Below, one piece after another: positions 41,724-50,114 of a DNA stretch of 64,000 nt (the stretch's first letter is position 1; the number at the start of each line of letters is the position of its first letter). A program made the translations under genes and the position numbers. The DNA lies in NCBI GenBank assembly GCA_910586755.1, contig CAJUJM010000011.1, positions 11,271 through 75,270 on the forward strand, given 5' to 3'. The notes beneath the pieces are model-generated. The model searched no databases, had not been told where the DNA came from, and saw nothing but the letters and a program-made list of their open reading frames with translations. This DNA comes from an uncultured Lachnospiraceae bacterium. Lineage in GTDB: Bacteria; Bacillota; Clostridia; Lachnospirales; Lachnospiraceae.

Positions 41724-43252
41724 AGCGATACCCTCCCTTCTGTAAGGTAAGCTCCGGAAAGCTCCTGACGCAGCCTTTCTCTTGCGCCATAAAGCCGCGA
41801 TTTTACAGTTCCTTCCAGACAGCCGGATATTGTGGCAATCTCTTTTATCCCCATTTCTTCAAAGTAATAAAGAATCACCGCTGTCCGCTGCTTTACCGGT
41901 AATTTTTTAATTGCCTCATAAAGCTCCTGGGATTCTTCCCGGCGTTCTACGCCTCTTGAAACAGGATCCGAAGCTTCTGGCTGGGCGGCATTGCATGCCT
42001 CCATGGTGTCTCCTGCCGGATGCTCCCTCCCCTTTTTCTTTAAATAGCGCCAGGCAATTCGGGTCATCATCCGGATAAGCCAGGTTTTAAAATACTCCGG
42101 CTCCCGGATGGTTTTTCTCTTTAAGTAGACCTGGACAAAAGTCTCCTGAACAATATCCTCGCTGTCTGCATGATTTCCGGAAATCAGGTAGGCCAGACGC
42201 AAAAGATCTCTCTGGTTCTTTTCCATGATTGTTTCCAGAGCATCCATATCATCTCCAATCATGCGCTGAACCAGTATTTTGTCTTCCATCCCATATCCTC
42301 CTTCCTGTTTGGTGCACCTGTCATATAGAGACAGCAGCAAAGAAAATGGTTCATACAGTTCAAAATTTTTTGAGGACTCCAATCTCCGAAAGATGGCCGG
42401 CAGTTTCTCAATCGTATAGTCATACCCCGCCTCCATTAAGGCTGTCATAGAGGAAAAGTCCAAAAGTCCTGCGGTTTCCGGAAGTTCTGGCCGTAAAATA
42501 AGTACATCCTCCTGGGAATGGCACCGCTCCAGGCTCTCCCCCCGGATAGAGAAAGATCGGGTCACCACATCCAGGATGGAACTTTTTTCACTGATCCCCA
42601 GGTTCTTTCCCACATCTACCCCTATCATCCTTTTTACTCCCACAGCTGCCAGAAGGCTGGTGGGAAGGTTGTAGGTGACTCCGCCGTCCACCAACATTCT
42701 TCCGTCCAGGCTCCTTGGACAGAAAATCCCGGGAAAGCTGCTGCTGGCCATCATAATCTGGCAGAGCATCCCTCTGTTCTCCCAGTATACCGGCTCCCCG
42801 GATACCTGCTTTTCTTTTGCTCCCACCGGATGCCGGTTGGTATAGATCACGGTCCGGCCGGAATACAAATCCACTGCCGGAATCAGGATTCCCAGGGTCG
42901 AATCCTCTATCCCTTTTCCTTCTGTAATATAACAGAGATATTGAAGAAGGCGGTTTCCTTTTAAAAAACCTTTTAAACAGGTGGGCCTCCGGCGCAAAAG
43001 CTGGGGGATAAAACGGAGCATCCCCAGATAGTCCGGGTCTAGATAGCGGGGGCCAAACCGGGCCAGATAGGTTACCTCCTCTCCAATCTGTTCGGGAGTC
43101 ATTCCCGCTGCCAGGCAACCGGCCACAATGCTTCCTGCGCTGGTTCCTGCCACCACATCCGGCGCAATCCCCTGTTCATAAAGGGCCTTTAGAACCCCCA
43201 CATGGGCTGCTCCCTTTGCTCCGCCTCCTGACAAAGCCAAACCAAGCTTCAT
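41720..43252 (-). CDS. Patatin-like phospholipase fused in frame to an ECF sigma-70 factor
   Basis: One uninterrupted 510-codon frame holds two families. Residues 1-321 are a patatin/RssA-type lipase: oxyanion GGGAKG at 9-14, nucleophile S38 in GTSAG, and D189 in DGG. Residues 322-510 are a complete ECF sigma factor: sigma-2 (SEDIVQETFVQVYLKRKTIREPEYFKTWL) and sigma-4 (LPVKQRTAVILYYFEEMGIKEIATISGCLEGTVKSRLYGARERL). At the join there is AAGGAGG, seven bases, then ATG for Met322, so the sigma factor can also be made alone. The anti-sigma gene follows with a 4-base overlap. Either the patatin stop codon was lost or the fusion is real. Confidence 0.85.
   Translation of the reverse strand: MKLGLALSGGGAKGAAHVGVLKALYEQGIAPDVVAGTSAGSIVAGCLAAGMTPEQIGEEVTYLARFGPRYLDPDYLGMLRFIPQLLRRRPTCLKGFLKGNRLLQYLCYITEGKGIEDSTLGILIPAVDLYSGRTVIYTNRHPVGAKEKQVSGEPVYWENRGMLCQIMMASSSFPGIFCPRSLDGRMLVDGGVTYNLPTSLLAAVGVKRMIGVDVGKNLGISEKSSILDVVTRSFSIRGESLERCHSQEDVLILRPELPETAGLLDFSSMTALMEAGYDYTIEKLPAIFRRLESSKNFELYEPFSLLLSLYDRCTKQEGGYGMEDKILVQRMIGDDMDALETIMEKNQRDLLRLAYLISGNHADSEDIVQETFVQVYLKRKTIREPEYFKTWLIRMMTRIAWRYLKKKGREHPAGDTMEACNAAQPEASDPVSRGVERREESQELYEAIKKLPVKQRTAVILYYFEEMGIKEIATISGCLEGTVKSRLYGARERLRQELSGAYLTEGRVSL
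42287..42303 (-). promoter_or_regulatory. Internal ribosome-binding site and start of the ECF sigma factor
   Basis: On the minus strand AAGGAGG (plus 42297-42303), a seven-base spacer and ATG (42287-42289) lie inside the fused frame exactly at the patatin / sigma boundary. A free 189-residue sigma factor (41720-42289) is therefore expected in addition to any fusion protein. Confidence 0.8.
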
Positions 43253-43358
43253 ACCTCTCTCCTGAAATTCATATTCCTTTCCATCAGTTTATTCTAAGAG
43301 AGTCCGGTAAATTCAGTTTCCGGTGAGGTGGTTTCCCTCAAAATTTTTCTCAATAAAA

Positions 43359-43409
43359 ATATTGCCCCGGCAGGCAGGGCTTTCTCCCTTTTATCTGCCG
43401 GAGCAATAT
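43359..43409 (-). terminator. Terminator after the Crp/Fnr gene
   Basis: ATATTGCCCCGGCAG (43359-43373) pairs with CTGCCGGAGCAATAT (43395-43409) with one mismatch; on the minus strand TTTTTATTG follows. It ends the GtrA-YfhO-argH-Crp transcript, just upstream of the patatin gene. Confidence 0.8.
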
Positions 43410-43413
43410 CCTC

Positions 43414-44079
43414 TTACACGATCTTTAACAGAAACCAATTTCTTTTTGCTTCCAGAAATCCTTCCTTCTGAAGCTTTCCCAGCTCGCTGGACATGGCGCT
43501 TCTATCTACCGCCAGATAATCTGCCAGCTCCTGTCTGCTAAAAGGCACCTCAAAAGAAGGTCCTCCATTTTTCACCGCTTCCTCAGAGAGGTAGGATAAC
43601 AGCTTTTCCCTGGTGGTTTTTCTGGCCATATGGCGGATATTCCGATCCATCCGAACATTCTGCTCTGCCAGGATCCGAAGCATGTTCTGAAGCAGACGGT
43701 TGTGAAAGCCGCAGGCCAGGTTGCATACATTAATCATCCGCTTGTACTCCATAAAGACCACCTCGCACTTGTCCACCGCAATCAGCCCTACCGGAAGAAT
43801 GGTAGCCTGGGCGCAGGCGAACTCAGGCCCAAAAAGGCTGCCAGGCCCCAAAATCTCAAACCGTTCCTCCCCGCCCCAGAAATTCTCCCGGATCACCTGA
43901 CCCATTCCATCTAACATCATGGCAAAGTCTGTGGCAGCCGTTCCCATACGGCAAATATATTCCCCATCCTCAAACTGCCTCTGGTCTGCCGCCAGGCACT
44001 GAAGCATGGGTGGAATCTCTTCATCCCGAAGTCCGTAAAACAGCGGGGACCTTTTTATCACATGCAAAAAATCATCCAT
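43414..44079 (-). CDS. Crp/Fnr-family transcriptional regulator
   Basis: This 221-residue protein has an N-terminal cyclic-nucleotide-binding-like barrel (about 10-125), a long dimer helix and a C-terminal helix-turn-helix (FSRQELADYLAVDRSAMSSELGKLQKEGFLE, about 180-210). The barrel lacks the cAMP-binding RxS signature, and there is no Fnr-like Cys cluster at the N-terminus, so the ligand is unknown. The ATG follows the argH stop by one base, so it is translated from the same message. Confidence 0.88.
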   Translation of the reverse strand: MDDFLHVIKRSPLFYGLRDEEIPPMLQCLAADQRQFEDGEYICRMGTAATDFAMMLDGMGQVIRENFWGGEERFEILGPGSLFGPEFACAQATILPVGLIAVDKCEVVFMEYKRMINVCNLACGFHNRLLQNMLRILAEQNVRMDRNIRHMARKTTREKLLSYLSEEAVKNGGPSFEVPFSRQELADYLAVDRSAMSSELGKLQKEGFLEAKRNWFLLKIV

Positions 44080-44080
44080 T

Positions 44081-45481
44081 TTAGTTATTTTTCCATCCTT
44101 TTTGTTGTATATCCAACAAATTCCTCCGGTAAATCTCCAATACTTTCTCCATAGCCTTCCGTCCCGGAGCCCCTATGGTGGTCCGCCTCTCTACACAGGC
44201 AGTCATACTGACAGCCTGATAAATGTCTTCCTCAAACACCGGACTGATAGCCTTGTATTCCTCTAAGCTCATGTCATCCAGCCCAATCCCTTTTTCAATA
44301 CAGAACAGCACCAGCTGGCCCACAATGCCGTGGGCATCCCGAAATGCCACTCCCTTTCCCACCAGGTAGTCCGCCGCGTCCGTGGCATTGGTAAAGCCGT
44401 TTTTGGCGCTGGCCTCCATCACATTTTTATTAAATTCCATGGTGGAGATCATTCCGGTAAACAATGCCAGGCAGCCCTTTACCGTGTCAATAGCGTCAAA
44501 GGCCGCCTCCTTATCCTCCTGCATATCCTTATTGTAGGCCAGAGGCAGACCTTTCATGGTAGTGAGAAGAGATATCAGGGCGCCATAAACCCGCCCGGTC
44601 TTACCCCGGATCAGTTCTGCAATATCCGGATTCTTTTTCTGAGGCATAATGCTGCTTCCGGTGCTGTAAGAATCGTCAAGCTCTACAAACCGGTATTCAT
44701 TGGTATTCCAGATAATAATTTCCTCGCAGAACCGGCTCAAATGCATGGCAATAACAGACAGGGCAGATAAGAGTTCAATCAGATAATCCCTGTCTGCCAC
44801 AGAGTCCATGGAGTTTAAGGTAGGCCCGTAAAACTCCAAAAGCTCTGCCGTATACTCCCTGTCCAGAGGATATGTGGTCCCGGCTAAAGCTCCGGATCCT
44901 AATGGACAGTAATTCATCCTCTGGTAAATATCAAAAAGCCTCTGGCGATCCCTCTGAAACATCTCAAAATAAGCGCCCATATGGTGGGCCAGGGTAATGG
45001 GCTGAGCCTTCTGAAGATGGGTAAACCCCGGCATAAAGGTATCCAGATTTTCTTCCATAATCTTAAGAAGCTCCTTTAAAAGCTCCTCCAGCAGCCCGCC
45101 AATCTCTTTTATCTCGTCCCTGGTATATAATTTCATATCCAGGGCCACCTGATCGTTTCGGCTTCTTCCCGTGTGGAGCCGTTTTCCCGCCTCTCCGATT
45201 CTCTCTGTCAATGTTTCTTCTACAAAGGAGTGGATATCCTCTGCTCCGGTGTCAATAGCAAGGCTCCCATTTTCAATATCCTCTAAAATTCCCAAAAGTC
45301 CGGCCGTAATCTGATCCTTATCTTCTTCAGAAATAATTCCCTGCCTGGCAAGCATGGCCACATGTGCCACACTGCCCCGGATATCCTGACGGTAAAGCTT
45401 CTGGTCAAAAGACAGAGATTCGTTAAAATTGTGTACTAATTGATTGGTTTCTTTGGTAAAGCGTCCGCCCCATAGTTTCAT
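44081..45481 (-). CDS. argH: Argininosuccinate lyase
   Basis: This 466-residue enzyme carries the fumarase/ASL superfamily signature GSSIMPQKKNPD, along with MKLWGGRF at the start and TGRSRNDQVALDMKLY. It splits argininosuccinate to arginine and fumarate, the last step of arginine synthesis. argG is not adjacent. Its ATG overlaps the stop of the YfhO gene (ATGA), an unusual partner, and a Crp/Fnr gene follows. Confidence 0.96.
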   Translation of the reverse strand: MKLWGGRFTKETNQLVHNFNESLSFDQKLYRQDIRGSVAHVAMLARQGIISEEDKDQITAGLLGILEDIENGSLAIDTGAEDIHSFVEETLTERIGEAGKRLHTGRSRNDQVALDMKLYTRDEIKEIGGLLEELLKELLKIMEENLDTFMPGFTHLQKAQPITLAHHMGAYFEMFQRDRQRLFDIYQRMNYCPLGSGALAGTTYPLDREYTAELLEFYGPTLNSMDSVADRDYLIELLSALSVIAMHLSRFCEEIIIWNTNEYRFVELDDSYSTGSSIMPQKKNPDIAELIRGKTGRVYGALISLLTTMKGLPLAYNKDMQEDKEAAFDAIDTVKGCLALFTGMISTMEFNKNVMEASAKNGFTNATDAADYLVGKGVAFRDAHGIVGQLVLFCIEKGIGLDDMSLEEYKAISPVFEEDIYQAVSMTACVERRTTIGAPGRKAMEKVLEIYRRNLLDIQQKGWKNN

Positions 45482-48318
45482 AATGGCTGTCTCTCCTCTG
45501 TTATATATTGGTTTTCTGGTTCGGAATACCGTTGATTCCGTTTTTTCAAAGCTCCTATCATCGCTGCAAAGGCTACCAAAACGGCGCTGCAGAAGGTAAT
45601 CACAATCCCTTCCTTTAATCCCTGAGGACGGTAAGTCATAGAAATGGTGTGATGGCCTTCTGTAAGTCTTACTCCCAAAAAGGTGTCAACCAGTTTTTCT
45701 CCCGAAACCGTCTGGCCGTCTACCTGGATTTCCCAGCCTTTATCATAGGGAATGGAAGTAAATAAAATTCCTTCATATCCGGCGGTAACTTCTCCGGTTA
45801 ATTTATCGTCGCTCCAACTGGTCAGCTTCCAGGGCATCCGGTTTAAAATATCACAGACTTCCGCCAGCCCTGTTTCGTCAAACCGATAAATCCGCACATC
45901 CAGGATCTGTCCGCTGTCGCAGGTCATGGAAAGGTTCTGGTCCTTATTCAGGCGTCCCAGCTCCAAAAGATACCCCCGATCCACGTTTTCAAAGGTTTTT
46001 GACTCCTCCTGGCAGTTGACTGTCACTTCTTTTATTTTCCGGTTCATGACAAAAGCATAATATTCTCCGGATTCCTCCGGTGAAAATTCAAACTGATTTC
46101 CGTAAACCTCGCCGTAAGCCTCCACAAGGACCGGGCTGGCCCCAAGAGCTGTACACAGGTCATTCTGCACATCCGCCGGGTTTGCCATATCCAGCTGCCA
46201 GTAGTCTTCCAGGCTGCTGTCAACCATAAAGCCTAAAGGAAGGGCGTAAGTATTTTCGTACAGAAAGGTCTGTCCCGACTCTGCCACATAGGTCATGTGT
46301 TCTTCATACAAAGGTTTTTCCGAATACAGCCGGTATTTTACTCCCAGAAGGGCGTCTACCAGGGGTGTGCTTCCTGTAATACTGTAAGCATTGGTGGAGC
46401 TTTCACAGCCTATTTTCTTGAAAAATGCAGACAAATCTGCATTGGCGGTGGAGGAAAACAGGGATACAGAGGGGAAATTCATCCACGCCCCGTCATTTTT
46501 GGTTTTCCGATCCATTTTTTCCACCCGGAAAAAGTTCTCATTGGGTATCAGATCCCTCATCAAATCTCTGACTTCCTGGTTGTCCTTTATATAGCTGGTC
46601 CGGCTTGTGGTAGTTACTGAGGTTACGGTGGTATTCACCGTTGCTTCAATAGAAACCAGTCCCAAAGCCAGCAGCACCAGAACGTTCCGGCTGGTCCTGC
46701 GGTTAATATAGAGCCACATAAGCCCGGCATATCCGGCTAAAAAGATGAGGGCCACATAAAATACGGAAAAGTGGAAGTGTTCCTCTGTCACCAGCTTTTC
46801 CGCCAGGATCACAAATCCTGCTGATGCCCAGAATGCCGCCGACATCTGCCGCAAAGAGATTTCCTCCCGATACATATAAGCCCGGTAACAGATTACCAGC
46901 ATCAAAAAGATGTAGATAAAGGACTGGCGGCAGGGCAGACTGTTGGGAAAATGAAATCCATGCCAGACAAAGTTTAATACATTAACAGAAAAGCTGGCAA
47001 AAAATATCAGAAGCATTCCCAGATACACAGCCTTTTCCTTAAGGGAAACCCGTTTGCAGGCCAGATAAAGAAGAAACAGCAAAAGAACCGCCACGCCGCA
47101 GTAAATATTGGGCCAGTGGTCCAGCCCAATCTCGGTCTCAACATTGCCGATATGGCGGGCAATCATATCAAATATAGAGAAATAGGAGCTTACTGTCTTT
47201 GGAAAGTTAAAATCCCCGGAAGCCGTGGCCTGAAGGGCAAAAATCTCCGGAAGAAGCACTGCCGCCGCAAGCCCCCCTGCAAGGAGAGAGTAAGCGGCAA
47301 ACTGCCACACTGCCTTTCCCAGCTTTCTGAACCCCTTAAATCCCTCTAAAATCAAAAGGGCTCCGAAATAGATGACCATAAAAATGCAGATCATAATGGA
47401 GATATAATAGTTGGAAAGGATGGCCAGTCCCAGAGAAATGCAGTAAAGAAGTCCTTTTTCTTCCTTTACCAGCCTTTCCAGGCCCAGCATAATCACAGGA
47501 AACAGCACAATACAATCCAGCCACATGATATTCCAGCTATACGCCGCCATATATCCGGATAAAGCATAAAAAATGCCGAAAAATGCCACTCCAAAGTCTT
47601 TTGCTCCGCAATGCTTCCGCAGATACCAGGCCATAGACAGGCCGGCCAGCCCGGTCTTAATTACAATGGAATAGGTCATGAATTCAATAATCAATTCCTT
47701 GGGGCACAAAATCAGCAGCCAGTTGAAAGGGCTTGCCAGATAGTAGGCGTAGAGAGCCGCAAAATTCACTCCCATACCCACATTCCAGCTATAAAAAAGA
47801 CTTCCTCCCTGAGTCAGCTTATACTGAAATTCTGAAAAAAACGGAGCGTACTGATGGTACATATCCGTCCTTAAAAAGCTCTCCTCCCCAAAAGGGAAAA
47901 TCCCTCTCTGAAGGAAAATAATCAGCATAGCCAGCACAGGTATCGCAAAAGCAGCCGTCAGCCCGTCTGACGGGCGGACAAAACTCCAGCGTCCCTGAAG
48001 GCTTTCTTCCTCCGGCTCATATTCCTCCGAATCGTATTCTTTTGAGTCATATTCTTCTGAATGATATTCCTCCGGCTCGTACTCCTGTGCCTCTTCCCAG
48101 CGCTGGTTTTCATCCTCTTTCTGACTTCCGGCGGCAGTCTCCCCGGTTCCGGTAAGTTCCTCCGTTTCTTCTTTTAAAAGGCGGCTGTACTCTCTCTGAG
48201 CATTTAAAAGCTCCCTGGCTCCCGGGACTTTTGGCCTGCTATTTAACTCTTCTTCCTGCATGTTCAGCAATTCCTCCAATTCTCTGGATATCTGCTCTAC
48301 TTCTTCATGCCCCATTTC
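45478..48318 (-). CDS. YfhO-family large membrane protein
   Basis: The ATG at 48318 lies six bases after AAGGGGA; ATG 48324 is too close to that site. The about 946-residue protein has a cytoplasmic N-terminal region of about 130 residues with repeated Ser-Glu-Glu-Tyr type units (EYDSKEYDSEEYEPEEE), then about 12-14 TM helices and a C-terminal outer domain with a final TM. YfhO proteins resemble GT-C glycosyltransferases and in Bacillus and Listeria help glycosylate lipoteichoic acid. The GtrA-like flippase gene upstream (14-base overlap) supports a cell-envelope sugar-transfer role. Confidence 0.85.
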   Translation of the reverse strand, partial: EMGHEEVEQISRELEELLNMQEEELNSRPKVPGARELLNAQREYSRLLKEETEELTGTGETAAGSQKEDENQRWEEAQEYEPEEYHSEEYDSKEYDSEEYEPEEESLQGRWSFVRPSDGLTAAFAIPVLAMLIIFLQRGIFPFGEESFLRTDMYHQYAPFFSEFQYKLTQGGSLFYSWNVGMGVNFAALYAYYLASPFNWLLILCPKELIIEFMTYSIVIKTGLAGLSMAWYLRKHCGAKDFGVAFFGIFYALSGYMAAYSWNIMWLDCIVLFPVIMLGLERLVKEEKGLLYCISLGLAILSNYYISIMICIFMVIYFGALLILEGFKGFRKLGKAVWQFAAYSLLAGGLAAAVLLPEIFALQATASGDFNFPKTVSSYFSIFDMIARHIGNVETEIGLDHWPNIYCGVAVLLLFLLYLACKRVSLKEKAVYLGMLLIFFASFSVNVLNFVWHGFHFPNSLPCRQSFIYIFLMLVICYRAYMYREEISLRQMSAAFWASAGFVILAEKLVTEEHFHFSVFYVALIFLAGYAGLMWLYINRRTSRNVLVLLALGLVSIEATVNTTVTSVTTTSRTSYIKDNQEVRDLMRDLIPNENFFRVEKMDRKTKNDGAWMNFPSVSLFSSTANADLSAFFKKIGCESSTNAYSITGSTPLVDALLGVKYRLYSEKPLYEEHMTYVAESGQTFLYENTYALPLGFMVDSSLEDYWQLDMANPADVQNDLCTALGASPVLVEAYGEVYGNQFEFSPEESGEYYAFVMNRKIKEVTVNCQEESKTFENVDRGYLLELGRLNKDQNLSMTCDSGQILDVRIYRFDETGLAEVCDILNRMPWKLTSWSDDKLTGEVTAGYEGILFTSIPYDKGWEIQVDGQTVSGEKLVDTFLGVRLTEGHHTISMTYRPQGLKEGIVITFCSAVLVAFAAMIGALKKRNQRYSEPENQYITEERQPL

Positions 48319-48742
48319 CATTCCCCTTCTCTTTGGAATCTTTAAAAATCCAAAGCTTACTGAATACATAATTCATAATCAGGTTGACTGCAGATGTAAT
48401 CAGCTTTGCCAGATATTTATTCCACTTCATCCAGTCAACCATCCCCACCATCATCAGCCAGGTCAGAATCCCTGACACCCCGCGGCAGGCCACAAATGCC
48501 GAAAATTCCTTCCATAAATAAAAAGGCCAGAAATTAAAATTGCGGAATACAATCACTTTATTCACCACATAGGCAAATGCCACGGCGGCGATCCAGGATA
48601 CGGCCTGGGCAATTTTATAATCAATCCCTGACTCACACATCACCGCATAAACCGCCCAGTCCACCAGGGTAGTCAGCACTCCGCATATAATATAAGAAAT
48701 GGTTTCATAATTAACACATTTTTTCCATAGCTTGTCTATCAC
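48305..48742 (-). CDS. GtrA-family membrane protein
   Basis: A GTG at 48742 follows AAAGGAG and gives a 145-residue protein; a GTG at 48766 lies upstream of that site and is rejected. Four TM helices with the GtrA pattern (ISYIICGVLTTLVDWAVYAV and NLIMNYVFSKLWIF). GtrA-type proteins are thought to flip undecaprenyl-phosphate sugars. It is the first gene of an operon with YfhO, argH and the Crp/Fnr gene. Confidence 0.88.
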   Translation of the reverse strand: MIDKLWKKCVNYETISYIICGVLTTLVDWAVYAVMCESGIDYKIAQAVSWIAAVAFAYVVNKVIVFRNFNFWPFYLWKEFSAFVACRGVSGILTWLMMVGMVDWMKWNKYLAKLITSAVNLIMNYVFSKLWIFKDSKEKGNGNGA

Positions 48743-48783
48743 GGCAGTTCTCCTTTCGTTTCTCACATTTATCTATTCTACCG

Positions 48784-49839
48784 TTACTTTCTCTGGTTTG
48801 CAAGTAAATCCTTTGCTCCTTTTGAATAATGGATCTCCCCGTCCTCTGTAATAAAGAAGCCGTAAACCCCGTCCAGAGAATCTGCCAGCTCCATTCCCTT
48901 TTCCAGTCCCAGGGAAAAGCATGTGGTGCTTAATCCGTCCCCGTCTACAGAAAGCTCCGAAATAATGGTTACATCTGTAAGGCCGTTTTGATAGGGATAG
49001 CCGTCTTTGGGATTTAAAATGTGATGGTAATTGATCCCGTCTTTTTGGAAATTCCTTTCATACACGCCGGAGGAAACCACAGAAAGGCCCGTAATCCTCA
49101 ATACTGCCGCCTGCTCGTACCTGGCCCCAAAAGGCTTTCTCAGACCAATATTAAAAGGCTTTCCCGAAGGCTGCTCTCCTATACAGAGCACATTTCCGCC
49201 CAGGTTGAGAACCGCGCTTTTTACCCCCCGGGATTGCAGGTATTCTTTCATTCGGTCCCCGATATATCCTTTGGCAATGGCTCCCAGATCCAACTGCACT
49301 TCATCGTCTGACAGTTCTATCTCCCTGCCCGAAACCCGGACTCTCTGGTAGTCTACTTTCGAGACGGCTTCCCGGATGGCCGCTTCCTCCGGCACTTTGT
49401 TTTCTTCGCCGGTAAAATCCCACAGCTCCGACAGGGGAGCAATGGTAATGTCAAAAGCGCCCTCTGATAACCGGCTGTAAAACAGCCCTTTTTCAATCAG
49501 TTCTGCCGTCTCCGGCGCTACGGTTATCCGGCGCTGTCCCGGCTCCCGGTGGTTAATCCGATAAATGTCGCTGCCCTCTATAGTTTTGCTGAAAAGCTTC
49601 TCGTAGTCCTGGCACAATTCCATACAGCCGTCTAATATAGAGGTATCCTCTGTATCGTATAAAGTGACTGTAATAAAAGTATCCAGAGAAAAATCGGATC
49701 GGGTAACCGGCTGATTCTCTTTCTTATTTCCACCCAGAAAGCTGTATAAAAACAGCAGCGCTGCCGCCAGAACGATTCCGGTCATAATCAGCGCCTGCCG
49801 TCTGCTTTCGAATTTGTGTTCTGTTCTCTCTTTTTCCAA
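48784..49839 (-). CDS. apbE: FAD:protein FMN transferase (ApbE)
   Basis: This 351-residue protein has an N-terminal membrane anchor (about 15-35, LIMTGIVLAAALLFLYSFLGG) and the ApbE domain: LDTFITVTLYDT, LDLGAIAKGYIGD, and HHILNPKDGYPYQNGLTDVTI with Thr and Asp residues for Mg-FAD. ApbE transfers FMN to Thr residues of membrane or secreted flavoproteins such as RnfG/NqrC or extracellular reductases. No target protein is in the window. It faces the cell exterior. Confidence 0.93.
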   Translation of the reverse strand: MEKERTEHKFESRRQALIMTGIVLAAALLFLYSFLGGNKKENQPVTRSDFSLDTFITVTLYDTEDTSILDGCMELCQDYEKLFSKTIEGSDIYRINHREPGQRRITVAPETAELIEKGLFYSRLSEGAFDITIAPLSELWDFTGEENKVPEEAAIREAVSKVDYQRVRVSGREIELSDDEVQLDLGAIAKGYIGDRMKEYLQSRGVKSAVLNLGGNVLCIGEQPSGKPFNIGLRKPFGARYEQAAVLRITGLSVVSSGVYERNFQKDGINYHHILNPKDGYPYQNGLTDVTIISELSVDGDGLSTTCFSLGLEKGMELADSLDGVYGFFITEDGEIHYSKGAKDLLANQRK

Positions 49840-49961
49840 ACCATCCTCCGATCCGGCTAAACTTGCCGCCGCCTTTATTTTCCTGGATACTCTGTATCAT
49901 TAACGGCCAGGGGCCCCTCATTGGACAAGGAGTCACCGCCCTTTGTCTGCTGACGGTAAAA

Positions 49962-50032
49962 GGGATGCTGCAAAATGAACGAAAGCAGGCGGCGGTAACG
50001 GAAAGGCCGCTGGTTTCATTTTACAACATCCC
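49962..50032 (-). terminator. Terminator after the aminotransferase gene
   Basis: GGGATGCTGCAAAATGAA (49962-49979) pairs with TTCATTTTACAACATCCC (50015-50032) with two mismatches; on the minus strand TTTT follows. The rest of 49840-50114 has no gene. Confidence 0.7.
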
Positions 50033-50114
50033 CTGACGTTTCTTGTCCGGCACAGCCGGGCAAGAAGACACCCGTCTGAACGGTTACAATTAATTGGGCT
50101 GTTCAGGCCAGGTA

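Noticed and set aside
43253..43320. ECF-type self promoter before the patatin-sigma gene (GGAAAC ... CTC)
   Set aside because: The boxes are weak and the spacing uncertain; not enough for a feature.
47960..48110. Tandem repeat DNA in the YfhO gene
   Set aside because: The Ser-Glu-Glu-Tyr units are part of the coding N-terminus and not a separate element.
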